Positions 35,044 to 44,145 are shown, counted from the first letter of the stretch. The stretch is 64,000 bases of DNA from Methanomicrobium antiquum (GCF_029633915.1 NZ_CP091092.1:2294001-2358000); one strand, 5' to 3'. Made by a program: numbers and translations. Notes: generated by a model not told the origin, from the sequence alone.

Positions 35044-35619
35044 ATGACAATGGATGAATATAGCAGAATTCTGACAAAAAAGGAAATGAGAATGGCTTCA
35101 TCTGAAAATTCAAATCAAAGCCTTTTATCGGTTTTCATTAGTTACAGCGTTGCAGATAGAGGGAAAGTTGAATCTGTAGTAAATAATCTCAGGGCTATTC
35201 AGGAAGTTCGTATTTTTTTTGCAGATTATAGCATCGGTCCGGGAGATATCATAAATCAAAAGATTATTAATGCAATTACTCAGTGCAATGTTTTTCTGGT
35301 TTTTTACAGCAGGAATTCAATTAATTCCGTATATGTTCAGCAAGAGATTGGGGCAGCACTTGCTACCGGAAAAATCCCTGTTCCAATATTGCTCGATGAC
35401 ATAAAACCCTCAGGTATGATTGCAAACAATATCCATTATCTCGATTTTTCAGATGAGAATAAAAAATACCAGGAATATAATAAACTGCATCAGTTTTTAG
35501 TAAATCTGATTCAACTGAAGATTACTGAGAGGAACAACAACATTCTCGGAGCTTTATTGTTATTGGGTATCGGGTATCTTGCATTAAAATCTGATGAAGA
35601 TAACAGGTATGATTATTAA
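35044..35619 (+). CDS. TIR-domain protein with C-terminal membrane helix
   Basis: 191 residues. TIR fold at about 28-155: VFISYSVADRGKVESVVNNLR, RIFFADYSIGPGDI, NVFLVFYSRNSINSVYVQQEIGAALA, PVPILLDD. Glu101 in YVQQEIG is at the position of the NAD-hydrolysing Glu of TIR effectors. A hydrophobic segment ILGALLLLGIGYLAL (167-181) near the end would anchor it. Start uncertain among Met 1, 3, 15 and 17. The gene, with the next one, replaces the middle of a DUF1016 gene inside a type I RM operon; a defence effector acting on NAD or on membranes is the natural reading, but unproven. Confidence 0.8.
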   Translation: MTMDEYSRILTKKEMRMASSENSNQSLLSVFISYSVADRGKVESVVNNLRAIQEVRIFFADYSIGPGDIINQKIINAITQCNVFLVFYSRNSINSVYVQQEIGAALATGKIPVPILLDDIKPSGMIANNIHYLDFSDENKKYQEYNKLHQFLVNLIQLKITERNNNILGALLLLGIGYLALKSDEDNRYDY

Positions 35620-35631
35620 AGGAGGGTTAAG

Positions 35632-35916
35632 ATGGATTATTCGGTTTTGTTCTTTTTTTGTGTAATATTTGCCTTTGTTGGGTTCATTACAACGAAGATT
35701 TGGGGAATTGATATTTACAAAATATATTCTGATATCGGTTCGTTTATTGTGTTAGTGCCATTATTAGCGTTGATATTTTACCGACCTGAATCTGCAAAAG
35801 AAAGTGTTGATTTACTATCAGGAGCGATGACTTCCTTTGCCAGTGCCCTTCCGGGAATAATTATCGGAGATGTCGCGGGATCATTGGTTGCTGAGTTTAC
35901 GGAGTTTTTTAGATGA
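35632..35916 (+). CDS. Small membrane protein paired with TIR gene
   Basis: 94 residues, GGAGG site (aaaggagggttaag) before ATG 35632, 12 nt after the TIR stop. Helices at about 4-21 (SVLFFFCVIFAFVGFIT), 36-52 (GSFIVLVPLLALIFY) and a Gly/Ala-rich amphipathic one at about 62-84. No family recognised. Its stop overlaps the ATG of the DUF1016 tail fragment (ATGA). Likely the membrane partner or immunity/effector half of a two-gene TIR module (inference). Confidence 0.7.
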   Translation: MDYSVLFFFCVIFAFVGFITTKIWGIDIYKIYSDIGSFIVLVPLLALIFYRPESAKESVDLLSGAMTSFASALPGIIIGDVAGSLVAEFTEFFR

Positions 35917-36023
35917 ATATAAAATATGAAGTAGTTCTTCCTTCAACTACAGAACTTGAGAAAATTGTTGAGGATAAGTTCAGGCTACTTCGGGGAGAGG
36001 ATAATGCGGGGTTTACAGAATGA
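35913..36023 (+). pseudogene. C-terminal tail of the second DUF1016 gene
   Basis: ATG 35913 overlaps the stop of the membrane gene and gives MNIKYEVVLPSTTELEKIVE and on to LLRGEDNAGFTE. It aligns with the end of the intact DUF1016 protein (SKYEVVLPSTNELEKFVEEE). Its TGA overlaps the ATG of hsdS (36020-36023). So this is the leftover end of the gene whose start is at 34636, now serving as a 36-codon link that may couple translation to hsdS. Confidence 0.85.
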
Positions 36024-37294
36024 AAAATCTATATGATACTTTTTATCTGAAAGAAATTGGTGATAATTTTTCAATGGGACCTTTTGGTTCAGACATTAAA
36101 AGCTCAAATTTTGTTAAATCAGGAATTCCAGTTATTCGTGGAGGAAATCTTGTTGATTGTAAATTCCATGATGAAGGATTTGTTTTTCTCACTGATGAAA
36201 AAGCAGATGAATTGAAAAATTCAAATGCGTTTCCAGGTGATATTGTTTTCACACATAGAGGTACCTTGGGGCAGGTTGCAATAATCCCTAAGGATGTAAA
36301 ATATTCACGTTATGTTATCTCTCAGAGTCAAATGAAGATGTCTTGTAACCCTGAAAAAGCTAATCCTATGTATGTTTATTATTATTTTATTTCTCCATTT
36401 GGTCAACATGAGCTTCTTAAAAATACTTCTACAACAGGTGTTCCAGCAATTAGTCGTCCTTTAACATCCTTAAAATCTATGAGAATATCACTTCCCTCTT
36501 TACAAATTCAGAATAAAATTGTTAAAATCCTCTCCTCCCTCGACGACAAAATCGAACTAAACACCCGCATGAACGAAGTGCTTGAAGAGATTGCCCGTGC
36601 CCTCTTTCACAGGTGGTTTGTGGAGTTTGAGTTTCCGGACGCTGAGGGCAGGCCGTATAAATCATCCGGTGGGAAGATGATTGAGTCTGAGATGGGGCTT
36701 GTGCCGGAGGGTTGGAGTGTTGGGACAATTGGAGATGTAGTGAAAATTTTAGGTGGAAGTACGCCTAATACAAAGAATCCTAAATATTGGAAAAATGGTA
36801 AAAATCCCTTTTGCACTCCTAAAGATCTCTCAAATCTAAATTCAACATTATTATTAGATACTGAACGGCACATTACAGACGAGGGAGTACAGAGTATTAG
36901 CTCTAAACAGTTGCCGATAGGGACACTTCTTTTATCTTCTCGTGCTCCAGTAGGTTATCTCGCCATCTCTTTAATACCTGTTTCTGTAAATCAAGGGTTT
37001 ATTGCCTTAGTTTGTGATGAAGATATTTCCAATATCTATCTATTACAATGGCTACGTGAAAATATGGAAATAGTTAAAGGAAGGGCAAATGGGAGTACTT
37101 TCCAAGAAATCAACAAGAGAAATTTCCGAAATATTGGTTTTTTGATCCCATTAAAAGTAATTTTGAATTGTTATGATTCCATAGTTAATCCCATTTATAA
37201 GAAAATTGAAAATCTAACCAAAGAAACAGAAAATCTGAAAGATATTCGTGATGCCCTTCTACCTAAACTAATGAACGGAGAGATCGAGGTATAA
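36020..37294 (+). CDS. hsdS: Type I restriction-modification, specificity subunit
   Basis: 424 residues with the usual two target-recognition domains (about 1-155 and 215-375), each followed by a conserved helical spacer: LQIQNKIVKILSSLDDKIELNTRMNEVLEEIARALFHRWFV and PIYKKIENLTKETENLKDIRDALLPKLMNGEIEV. Sets the DNA site read by HsdM and HsdR. Starts by ATGA overlap with the DUF1016 tail. The spacers are more GC-rich than the recognition domains, as often seen when recognition domains are swapped in. Confidence 0.93.
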   Translation: MKNLYDTFYLKEIGDNFSMGPFGSDIKSSNFVKSGIPVIRGGNLVDCKFHDEGFVFLTDEKADELKNSNAFPGDIVFTHRGTLGQVAIIPKDVKYSRYVISQSQMKMSCNPEKANPMYVYYYFISPFGQHELLKNTSTTGVPAISRPLTSLKSMRISLPSLQIQNKIVKILSSLDDKIELNTRMNEVLEEIARALFHRWFVEFEFPDAEGRPYKSSGGKMIESEMGLVPEGWSVGTIGDVVKILGGSTPNTKNPKYWKNGKNPFCTPKDLSNLNSTLLLDTERHITDEGVQSISSKQLPIGTLLLSSRAPVGYLAISLIPVSVNQGFIALVCDEDISNIYLLQWLRENMEIVKGRANGSTFQEINKRNFRNIGFLIPLKVILNCYDSIVNPIYKKIENLTKETENLKDIRDALLPKLMNGEIEV

Positions 37295-37320
37295 AAGATA
37301 ATTAGTCGCAATCAATCCAT

Positions 37321-37722
37321 TCAATACTCACAAAACTCCTCAATCTCATTATTGATATAGCAAAATGACTGCGGAGGAGTGAAATTCTCATAGTGAAGTT
37401 TTGGGTCAATCGGGTTTTTGAATTGTGTGAATTCGTCAATCTCTATTGCAAATCCTTTTGATTTCCCTTTGAAATAATTGAAAAATTCTGATTCGATAAG
37501 TCCGGATTTGTCCTTAACGGTGTCCCATAAATTATCCGGGTGGTCTTCTAAAATATCTGCAATTGTGAATTTGCCGATTATCTTTTTTACAGGATGGCTT
37601 GAATAAATATAAACCGAATCTACGGACTTATTTTTGAATATTGATTTTCTAAATTCATATTTTTTAGATCCTTCAATAATCTTTGATGTATATAATGGTT
37701 TAATGGACAGTAAAACATTCAT
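37321..37722 (-). CDS. ASCH-domain protein
   Basis: 133 residues from ATG 37722 (GGTGAGATC directly upstream). Start MNVLLSIKPLYTSKIIEGSKKYEFRKSIF, with VYIYSSHPVKKIIGKF, is the ASCH/PUA-like pattern of small RNA or nucleotide binding proteins. Overlaps the end of the PIN-GNAT gene by 23 nt, so it is its coupled partner. Convergent with hsdS. Confidence 0.8.
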   Translation of the reverse strand: MNVLLSIKPLYTSKIIEGSKKYEFRKSIFKNKSVDSVYIYSSHPVKKIIGKFTIADILEDHPDNLWDTVKDKSGLIESEFFNYFKGKSKGFAIEIDEFTQFKNPIDPKLHYENFTPPQSFCYINNEIEEFCEY

Positions 37723-39214
37723 TGATCTCACCAAGCTTCTTGAATTTTATAAATTTTTTATCGTCTATTTGTTGTATAGATTGAGGATGACTTTTCAAAA
37801 TTTCAGAATTTATTAACTCAGATAATTTTACAGGATTCTTTATATTAAGATGGTGCCTGAAAAGAATTATAGTAAGCGGTTTTTGAGATGATTCAATTTC
37901 ATTTTTGGAATAAACACTTCTTTTACCGATAATTTTCTGTATTTCCTCAGAATCACTTAAAGAATAAAAGACATCGTCAATTATTCCAAGAGATGTAATT
38001 GCTTTTAGATCACCTGACCTGTAGAAAAGAATAATATCTCCCAGATTTAGCTTTTGTATTCCGCTATTTGTGAGATATGCTTTCTTTATAGTATTTCCCT
38101 CAACTATGAACTCTCCTTCTATTTCCGTGATTGTTGCCTGTCTGTTCCCGGCAATATAGAAATCCGTGAATAAGCGATTGTGATATTCCGGCCTGATAGG
38201 AATAACAAATTTTCCAACCTTATCTCCGTCATAAAAGGAAGGATAAAAATCTTCTGAGATTTCAAGGGGTGTAAGTTTTTTAGATTCTTCAGCAGCAGGA
38301 TGTAATTTTTTTATGAAAACATCTTCATTTTTATTTTGAGGGATTATTCCGGCATGTTTAAACCCAAATTGTGATATTAACAAGACCAGTTTGTCTTCTG
38401 CTTCTGTAAAATGTGTAAGATATATTTCAGAAAGATTATTTTCTGCTGCAATTTTAAATGCAGTTTTCAATAGCAATTCACCAATCTTGTGTCCTTCGTG
38501 TGATACTTTTAATGTTGCAATTTTTAAGCGTTTTTGAGAAGGATATGGTGGGATTGAGGCAATTGGCTCTTCTTCAAATTTATATATCATTATTGCGCCT
38601 AATTTCCCGTCACTTTTTTTGCTATAGAAACATTCCCTCCCCTGTTGTGCAATTTTAGTAAACCACTTATTAAATTCATAATCCTTCTTTAAACTATCAA
38701 AAAGTGGATCATTAATATCAAGATCACTAACATAACCTTTCAACAAAGGAATTGGTTTAGAAATCTCAAATGTTGAAGGCAAATCTTTCTTAAAATATTC
38801 AATGGCTTCATCCGGATAAAGAACTCTTTCAGATATATCTATTTTTTGAGCTTTAGAATGAATTTTGAAATCATTTGTTATTAAAAATCCTACTGCATTT
38901 TTGTATACGGAATATAAGATCAGGTTATCGATCTTGTCGTTAATTCGCTTTGGCTCTCCAATTTTTTGAAAAAAATCATCTTTCTCATTAGGAATTGGAG
39001 CATTTTGAAGAATCGGATATGCTTTAACTTTTGAAAGAATTTTTTCTTTTCTCTTTTGATCCTTGTCTCTATTAATATCATCCAATGAACCGGGATGAAG
39101 TAATACATCAGTATGAGTTTGACTAAGAATTTTCATTAGATTACTGATGTCCGGAGAAACATTTGTGTCATCTTCACGATAAATGAAAATATTTGTATCC
39201 AATAAAACCCGCAT
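37700..39214 (-). CDS. PIN - GNAT - ASCH/EVE-like fusion protein
   Basis: 504 residues. Domain 1 (about 1-145): PIN-like nuclease, MRVLLDTNIFIYRED, then LITNDFKIHSKA near the metal-site motif. Domain 2 (about 165-310): GNAT acetyltransferase with LKVSHEGHKIGELLLKTAFKIAAENNLSEIYLT for acetyl-CoA binding. Domain 3 (about 330-480): FVIPIRPEYHNRLFTDF and NLGDIILFYRSGDLKAITSLGII, like ASCH/EVE (PUA-fold) readers of RNA or modified bases. Together with the ASCH partner it looks like an RNA-targeting toxin or defence factor; this is inference. Placed between hsdS and hsdR in reverse. Confidence 0.75.
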   Translation of the reverse strand: MRVLLDTNIFIYREDDTNVSPDISNLMKILSQTHTDVLLHPGSLDDINRDKDQKRKEKILSKVKAYPILQNAPIPNEKDDFFQKIGEPKRINDKIDNLILYSVYKNAVGFLITNDFKIHSKAQKIDISERVLYPDEAIEYFKKDLPSTFEISKPIPLLKGYVSDLDINDPLFDSLKKDYEFNKWFTKIAQQGRECFYSKKSDGKLGAIMIYKFEEEPIASIPPYPSQKRLKIATLKVSHEGHKIGELLLKTAFKIAAENNLSEIYLTHFTEAEDKLVLLISQFGFKHAGIIPQNKNEDVFIKKLHPAAEESKKLTPLEISEDFYPSFYDGDKVGKFVIPIRPEYHNRLFTDFYIAGNRQATITEIEGEFIVEGNTIKKAYLTNSGIQKLNLGDIILFYRSGDLKAITSLGIIDDVFYSLSDSEEIQKIIGKRSVYSKNEIESSQKPLTIILFRHHLNIKNPVKLSELINSEILKSHPQSIQQIDDKKFIKFKKLGEINECFTVH

Positions 39215-39455
39215 TGCCCTTCACAATCCTAATAATTATAAATATCTCTATTACAATGAAATTTCATGTAAATATAAACCTTTTCTGAGTAGTGTGGAAG
39301 TAAAAAATTTAAAATATCCATAATCATGATTCAGTTTGAATTTTATTTTCATAAATCTGGTGTGAAATCTCTCAAAAATACCAAAAACAAAAACACATAC
39401 CATTTATAATAATTAAAAACATTCTATAAAATAATAAAGCGTGGGAATTTTAGAA
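39215..39455. promoter_or_regulatory. Divergent promoter region inside the RM island
   Basis: 240 bp, very AT-rich, without a gene. TATA-like aatatctctatt / cattataataattaaaaa (about 39400-39420) can serve the coiled-coil-hsdR unit; tataaatatctc near 39238 may serve the PIN-GNAT gene. Confidence 0.45.
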
Positions 39456-40178
39456 ATGTCAGCGGATTTGCAGAGTAGTCGTCTAAAAAAAATAAGTGAG
39501 GCAAAACTCTGTGAATACCCGGGGACTGACAAACTCATAGAAAAAGTAACCTTTGAAGCTGACTCCTTAGAAGTGAAGCCCGGGACTCTTAAAGGTGAAG
39601 CTTCTATCACTAAACATGAAGCTGACTCCTTAAAGGGGAAGTATGGGACTCTTAAACATGAAGCTTACTCTTTAAAGGGGAAGTATGGGACTCTTAAAGG
39701 TGAAGCTTCTATCACTAAACATGAAGCTGACTCCTTAAAAGGGAAGTCTGGGACTCTTAAACATGAAGTTTCCATCACTAAACATGAAGCTGGACCCTTA
39801 GAAGTGAAGCCTGATGCTCTTAGAAGTGAAGCTGACTCTTTAGAAGTGAAGTCTGACACTCTTAGAAGTGAAGCTTTAACTGAAAGAGATTTATTATTGT
39901 CATCATTATCTGAAGAAACCAAAATGGCACTTTTAAAATTGGGAAAACGAACCCGGCCGGAGATAATGAAAGATTTAATTCGTGAAATCTGTTCTCAGAA
40001 AGATTTTACATTAGATGAACTTTGTATCATATTAGGAAGAAAAAACAGTAAAACACTATATGATAATTATATCAAAAAACTGTTAAACGAAAAAAAGCTG
40101 ATTAAAACGAATCCTGATAAACCAACATCCCCTAATCAGAAATATAAAACAGTCCTCTCCCAAAAGGAGAAATCCTAA
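39456..40178 (+). CDS. Heptad-repeat coiled-coil protein with C-terminal HTH, coupled to hsdR
   Basis: 240 residues from ATG 39456 (ATG 39441 also in frame). Residues about 35-145 are 7-residue repeats, of types EADSLKG, KYGTLKH and EASITKH, with Leu or Ile at a fixed place in each, predicting a long coiled coil. The C-terminal 85 residues form a winged-helix-like domain: LKLGKRTRPEIMKDLIREIC, LDELCIILGRKNSKTLYDNYIKKLLNEKKLI. Its TAA overlaps the hsdR ATG by 1 nt, so it is translated with hsdR. It may tether or regulate the restriction complex; function not known. Confidence 0.75.
   Translation: MSADLQSSRLKKISEAKLCEYPGTDKLIEKVTFEADSLEVKPGTLKGEASITKHEADSLKGKYGTLKHEAYSLKGKYGTLKGEASITKHEADSLKGKSGTLKHEVSITKHEAGPLEVKPDALRSEADSLEVKSDTLRSEALTERDLLLSSLSEETKMALLKLGKRTRPEIMKDLIREICSQKDFTLDELCIILGRKNSKTLYDNYIKKLLNEKKLIKTNPDKPTSPNQKYKTVLSQKEKS
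39557..39880 (+). repeat. Coding minisatellite with 21-bp periodicity
   Basis: Three 21-bp (7-codon) unit types alternate: GAAGCTGACTCCTTAAAGG.., AAGTATGGGACTCTTAAAC.. and GAAGCTTCTATCACTAAAC... Larger 63-bp blocks (for example starting at 39618 and 39723) are nearly identical, showing recent slippage or unequal exchange with reading frame kept. Confidence 0.85.
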
Positions 40179-43100
40179 TGACATTCACCGAAGCCAACTT
40201 TGAAAATTCAATAATTGAAATTTTTAAAGACAGCCTCGGCTATAAATATCAATACGGGCCTGACATAATCCGGGACTATCATAACCCCATGTATGAAGAG
40301 CAGCTCCTCTCTTCCCTTAAAACAACCAACCAAAATCTTCCTGAAGATGCCATAAAAGAAGCCGTCTTCAAACTAAAAAACATAGAAACAGGAACATTAA
40401 TTCAGAAAAATTTCATCTTCACCGACTATCTCCAAAACGGAATCCCGGTTAATTATTATGACGGAAGAGAAGAACGCTCAACTCTTGTTTATCTGATTGA
40501 TTACAATAATCCTGATAAAAACACCTTCCAAGTCATAAACCAGTGGACTGTCATTGACGAAGTTGAAAAACGCCCTGACATTGTTATATTTGTAAACGGA
40601 CTTCCGCTCGTTGTCATCGAACTTAAATCCCCTTCAAGAGAAGAGACCGATGTATCACAGGCTTACAGACAGCTTAGAAATTATCTCTACGACATCCCCT
40701 CTCTTTTTGTCTACAACGCATTCTGCGTCATGAGCGATCAGGCCACATCAAAAGCAGGCACAATAACTGCTGATGAAGACCGATACATGGAGTGGAAGAG
40801 TGTTGACGGAAGCTATGAAAACACTCAGTATGCAGCATTCGACGTTCTCTTCGAAGGAATATTTGATAAAACACGATTCTTAGACATCCTCAAAAACTTC
40901 ATCTGCTTCTCAAAGGAAATTCCAAACGACAAAAAAATACTATCAGCATACCACCAGTATTTCGCAGTCAAAAAAGCACTACTGTCAACAAAAGAGGCAT
41001 CTGTGACAGATGGAAAAGGCGGAGTATTCTGGCATACGCAGGGAAGCGGAAAGTCTTTATCAATGGTATTTTATGCAAAACAGCTCCAGGAGACGCTTGA
41101 CAGCCCGACAATTGTTGTAATAACAGACAGAAACGATCTTGACGGCCAGCTCTTCAGTCAGTTTTCAGCATGCAGAGATTACCTCCGGCAGACTCCCCTT
41201 CAGGCCGAAAGCAGAGAGGATCTTAAAAAACTCATAAAAAACAGGGAGGTAAACGGCATAATTTTTACAACGATGCAGAAGTTTGAAGAATATGACGAGC
41301 CTCTCTCAGAAAGAAGAAATATCGTTGTAATCGCAGACGAAGCCCACCGGAGTCAGTACGGGCTTGAGGAAAAGGTTTCAGAGAAGGGAAAAGTCAGGAT
41401 TGGAACTGCACGAAAAGTCAGAAACAGTCTTCCGAATGCAACATATATCGGATTTACAGGAACCCCGGTTTCTCTTGAAGACAGAAACACACGGGAGATA
41501 TTTGGCAGTTACATCGACATATACGACATGACACAGTCCGTACAGGACAAAGCAACTGTTCCAATATTCTACGAAAGCCGTGTTATATCACTAAACCTCA
41601 ACGAAAAAATTCTTTCAGATATAGATGAAGAGTATGACTGCGTTGCAGAAGAAGCTGAAGAATATCTTGTTGAAAAAAGCAAGCATGAACTCGGACAGCT
41701 CGAAAGCATACTTGGCGCTCCTGAAACGATCACATCTCTAGTTGAGGATATCATAAGCCACTACGAAAAATACCGGCAGTATGAGCAGACCGGAAAAGCA
41801 ATGATAGTAGCCTATTCAAGGCCAATTGCGATGAAAATCTACAAAAAAATTCTTGAACTTCGCCCGTTATGGAATGAAAAGCTTGGGGTTGTCATGACAT
41901 CCGACAACAACGATCCTGAAGAATGGCGGGAGATAATCGGCAACAAAAAACACAAAGAGATGATGGCTGCAAAATTCAAGGACAACGACAACCCCTTAAA
42001 AATCGCAATCGTTGTTGACATGTGGCTTACAGGATTTGACGTTCCATCCCTTTGCACAATGTATGTCTACAAACCAATGAGCGGGCATAATTTAATGCAG
42101 GCAATCGCCCGTGTAAACCGCGTCTACAAAGACAAGCAGGGCGGACTCATTGTTGATTATGTCGGAATTGCCGGTGCACTTAAACGTGCAATGAAAGATT
42201 ACACAAGCCGCGATCTTAAAAACTACAAAAATCCTGATATCACAAAAACAGCCTATCCCAAATTCCTTGAAAAAACAGAGGTCTGCCGTGACTTATTTTA
42301 CGGCTATGACTATTCCGGATTTGAAGGCGGTACAGACTTAAACCGTGCCAGATTAATAAGCGGCGGAGTCAACTTCTTAACTTTACCCTCAAAAGCGGAA
42401 GCAAAAAAGTCATTTATCAAAGAATCCCTCCTTCTTCGTCATGCAATGTCTCTTTGTAAAAGTATGCTTAATCAAAGCCAGAGATTTGAAGCGGCATATT
42501 TTGAAGCAGTAAGAACACTTCTGACAAGAATTGAAGGAAAAGGAAAACTATCCCTAAAAGAGATAAACGACAGGATAAACGAACTATTAAAGCAGAGCAT
42601 AAAAAGCGAAGGTGTGATAAATCTCTTCTCTGATGTGCAGGAAAAATACTCTCTTTTTGACTCTGCATTTCTTGCTGACATTGCCAGGATGAAAGAGAAA
42701 AATCTTGCAGTAGAGATGCTAAAAAAACTGCTTGCAGAACAGGTGAGGGTTTATTCCGGAACAAATGTTGTCAAATCAGAAAAATTTTCAAAACTCCTAA
42801 AAGATGCAATGAACAGCTACATAAACGGCATGATTACAAACGAGCAGGTGATAGAAGAGCTGCTTAAAATTGCAGAAGATATGGCACAGGCTCAAAAGGA
42901 AGGTGAAAAGCTTGGTCTTACAACTGAAGAGATGGCATTTTATGATGCCTTAACAAAGCCCGAGACTGTAAAGGATTTTTATGAAAACGAAGAGCTTATC
43001 AAAATTACAAAAGAGTTAGCTGATCTTTTGCGCAGCAACAAAACAATCGACTGGCAGAAAAAAGAGACTGCAAGGGCAGGAATGAGAAGGCTTGTCAAGC

Positions 43101-43207
43101 GTCTTTTAAAAAAGCATAAATATCCTCCTGAAGGTATGGAGGATGCAGTAACAACAGTTATTGCACAATGCGAGATGTGGACTGAAAATACTGAAATGGC
43201 TGACTAA
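40178..43207 (+). CDS. hsdR: Type I restriction-modification, endonuclease/translocase subunit
   Basis: 1009 residues. N-terminal PD-(D/E)XK nuclease: RPDIVIFVNGLPLVVIELKSP (about 130-152). Helicase core: Walker A HTQGSGKSLS near 290, DEAH in VVIADEAHRSQYG near 388, GFTGTPVS, and motif VI QAIARVNRVYK near 645. C-terminal helical part binds the methylase. GGAG site before the ATG. Translocates DNA with ATP and cuts unmodified DNA. Normal length, intact. Confidence 0.95.
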   Translation: MTFTEANFENSIIEIFKDSLGYKYQYGPDIIRDYHNPMYEEQLLSSLKTTNQNLPEDAIKEAVFKLKNIETGTLIQKNFIFTDYLQNGIPVNYYDGREERSTLVYLIDYNNPDKNTFQVINQWTVIDEVEKRPDIVIFVNGLPLVVIELKSPSREETDVSQAYRQLRNYLYDIPSLFVYNAFCVMSDQATSKAGTITADEDRYMEWKSVDGSYENTQYAAFDVLFEGIFDKTRFLDILKNFICFSKEIPNDKKILSAYHQYFAVKKALLSTKEASVTDGKGGVFWHTQGSGKSLSMVFYAKQLQETLDSPTIVVITDRNDLDGQLFSQFSACRDYLRQTPLQAESREDLKKLIKNREVNGIIFTTMQKFEEYDEPLSERRNIVVIADEAHRSQYGLEEKVSEKGKVRIGTARKVRNSLPNATYIGFTGTPVSLEDRNTREIFGSYIDIYDMTQSVQDKATVPIFYESRVISLNLNEKILSDIDEEYDCVAEEAEEYLVEKSKHELGQLESILGAPETITSLVEDIISHYEKYRQYEQTGKAMIVAYSRPIAMKIYKKILELRPLWNEKLGVVMTSDNNDPEEWREIIGNKKHKEMMAAKFKDNDNPLKIAIVVDMWLTGFDVPSLCTMYVYKPMSGHNLMQAIARVNRVYKDKQGGLIVDYVGIAGALKRAMKDYTSRDLKNYKNPDITKTAYPKFLEKTEVCRDLFYGYDYSGFEGGTDLNRARLISGGVNFLTLPSKAEAKKSFIKESLLLRHAMSLCKSMLNQSQRFEAAYFEAVRTLLTRIEGKGKLSLKEINDRINELLKQSIKSEGVINLFSDVQEKYSLFDSAFLADIARMKEKNLAVEMLKKLLAEQVRVYSGTNVVKSEKFSKLLKDAMNSYINGMITNEQVIEELLKIAEDMAQAQKEGEKLGLTTEEMAFYDALTKPETVKDFYENEELIKITKELADLLRSNKTIDWQKKETARAGMRRLVKRLLKKHKYPPEGMEDAVTTVIAQCEMWTENTEMAD

Positions 43208-43309
43208 AAAAAACCTGCAAAGAAAACTTCCATGTAAAACCAAATCCCAAATTTCTGACAAACATATAACAATACCAAAATCAGAGTAATTTTCAGGAGA
43301 GTTTTATCA

Positions 43310-43891
43310 GTGTCTGAAGAAGAATCCACAAAAATAGAATGGGAGAGGCAGATTCCTCTCTTTTCAAACTACGTTGTTTTAAAACAGCTTTCAGTCGCAA
43401 TTTTGATTTCGGCATTTTTGGTAATGATGCTTTTAATAGTGCTTGACCCGGAGATGATATTTGATGCATTCATGGTCTTTTTGCTCCTTGTTGGAATTTT
43501 AGGCGTTTTGGCAGTAATTGCAATGGCACTTATTCAGGGTGCAACAAGAGGCGGACTAAAAGCAGGTTTTACTCTTAATGACTCCGGAATGCACTATGAG
43601 GCAAAAAAACACTCAAAATCCCTAAACAGGCTTACAGCAATTGGCGGAGTTTTGGCAGGCTCACCCGCACTTCTTGGCGGAAGCATGATTAATATCTCCC
43701 GTGAATCAGAGTTTATGTCATGGGACGAGGTTAAAAAAATCACAGCCTATGACTCACAAAAAACAATTGTCGCTTACAGAAAGTCACTGATAAGCCCGAT
43801 GGGGCTTTTTTGCACTGATGAAAACTACGATACTGCAAAGGAATACATAAAAAAACATCTTCCAAAAGGTGTCAGTCTTAAAAGAAAATAG
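43310..43891 (+). CDS. Membrane protein, two TM helices plus C-terminal domain
   Basis: 193 residues from GTG 43310 (AGGAG about 9 nt upstream). Helices at about 25-47 and 52-74, then a soluble domain: LKAGFTLNDSGMHYE, FMSWDEVKKITAYDSQKTIVAYR, resembling a PH-like fold that follows membrane anchors in YdbS/YcxB-type proteins (tentative). It lies 100 bp after hsdR and may or may not belong to the island. Confidence 0.65.
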   Translation: MSEEESTKIEWERQIPLFSNYVVLKQLSVAILISAFLVMMLLIVLDPEMIFDAFMVFLLLVGILGVLAVIAMALIQGATRGGLKAGFTLNDSGMHYEAKKHSKSLNRLTAIGGVLAGSPALLGGSMINISRESEFMSWDEVKKITAYDSQKTIVAYRKSLISPMGLFCTDENYDTAKEYIKKHLPKGVSLKRK

Positions 43892-44145
43892 GATTTATTG
43901 AGAGGATCAATTAACAGGATTGGTATTTAATATTAATTTGAAGAATTTATCTAAAGGAGTATTATACAGGATTAATTTACATGATTTATTTATATGAATA
44001 ATTTTTCAAATTAGCTAAACAGTTCAATCCGGCTCATCTCTTTATACACGGCAGATTTTAGAAAAAAATACAACCTGAATTATAATCCCAAAAATTTTTG
44101 TTCTATGAGAATATTTATTAAAAAAGCGCCCGATAAATACTAAAA

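Noticed and set aside
39441-39456. Earlier start for the coiled-coil gene at 39441
   Set aside because: Both Met codons are possible; I preferred 39456 only because the upstream five residues add nothing family-like. The choice is weak.
39557-39880. Possible CRISPR array or noncoding satellite
   Set aside because: The periodicity is 21 bp in frame, with heptad amino acid logic, inside an open gene coupled to hsdR; it is a coding repeat.
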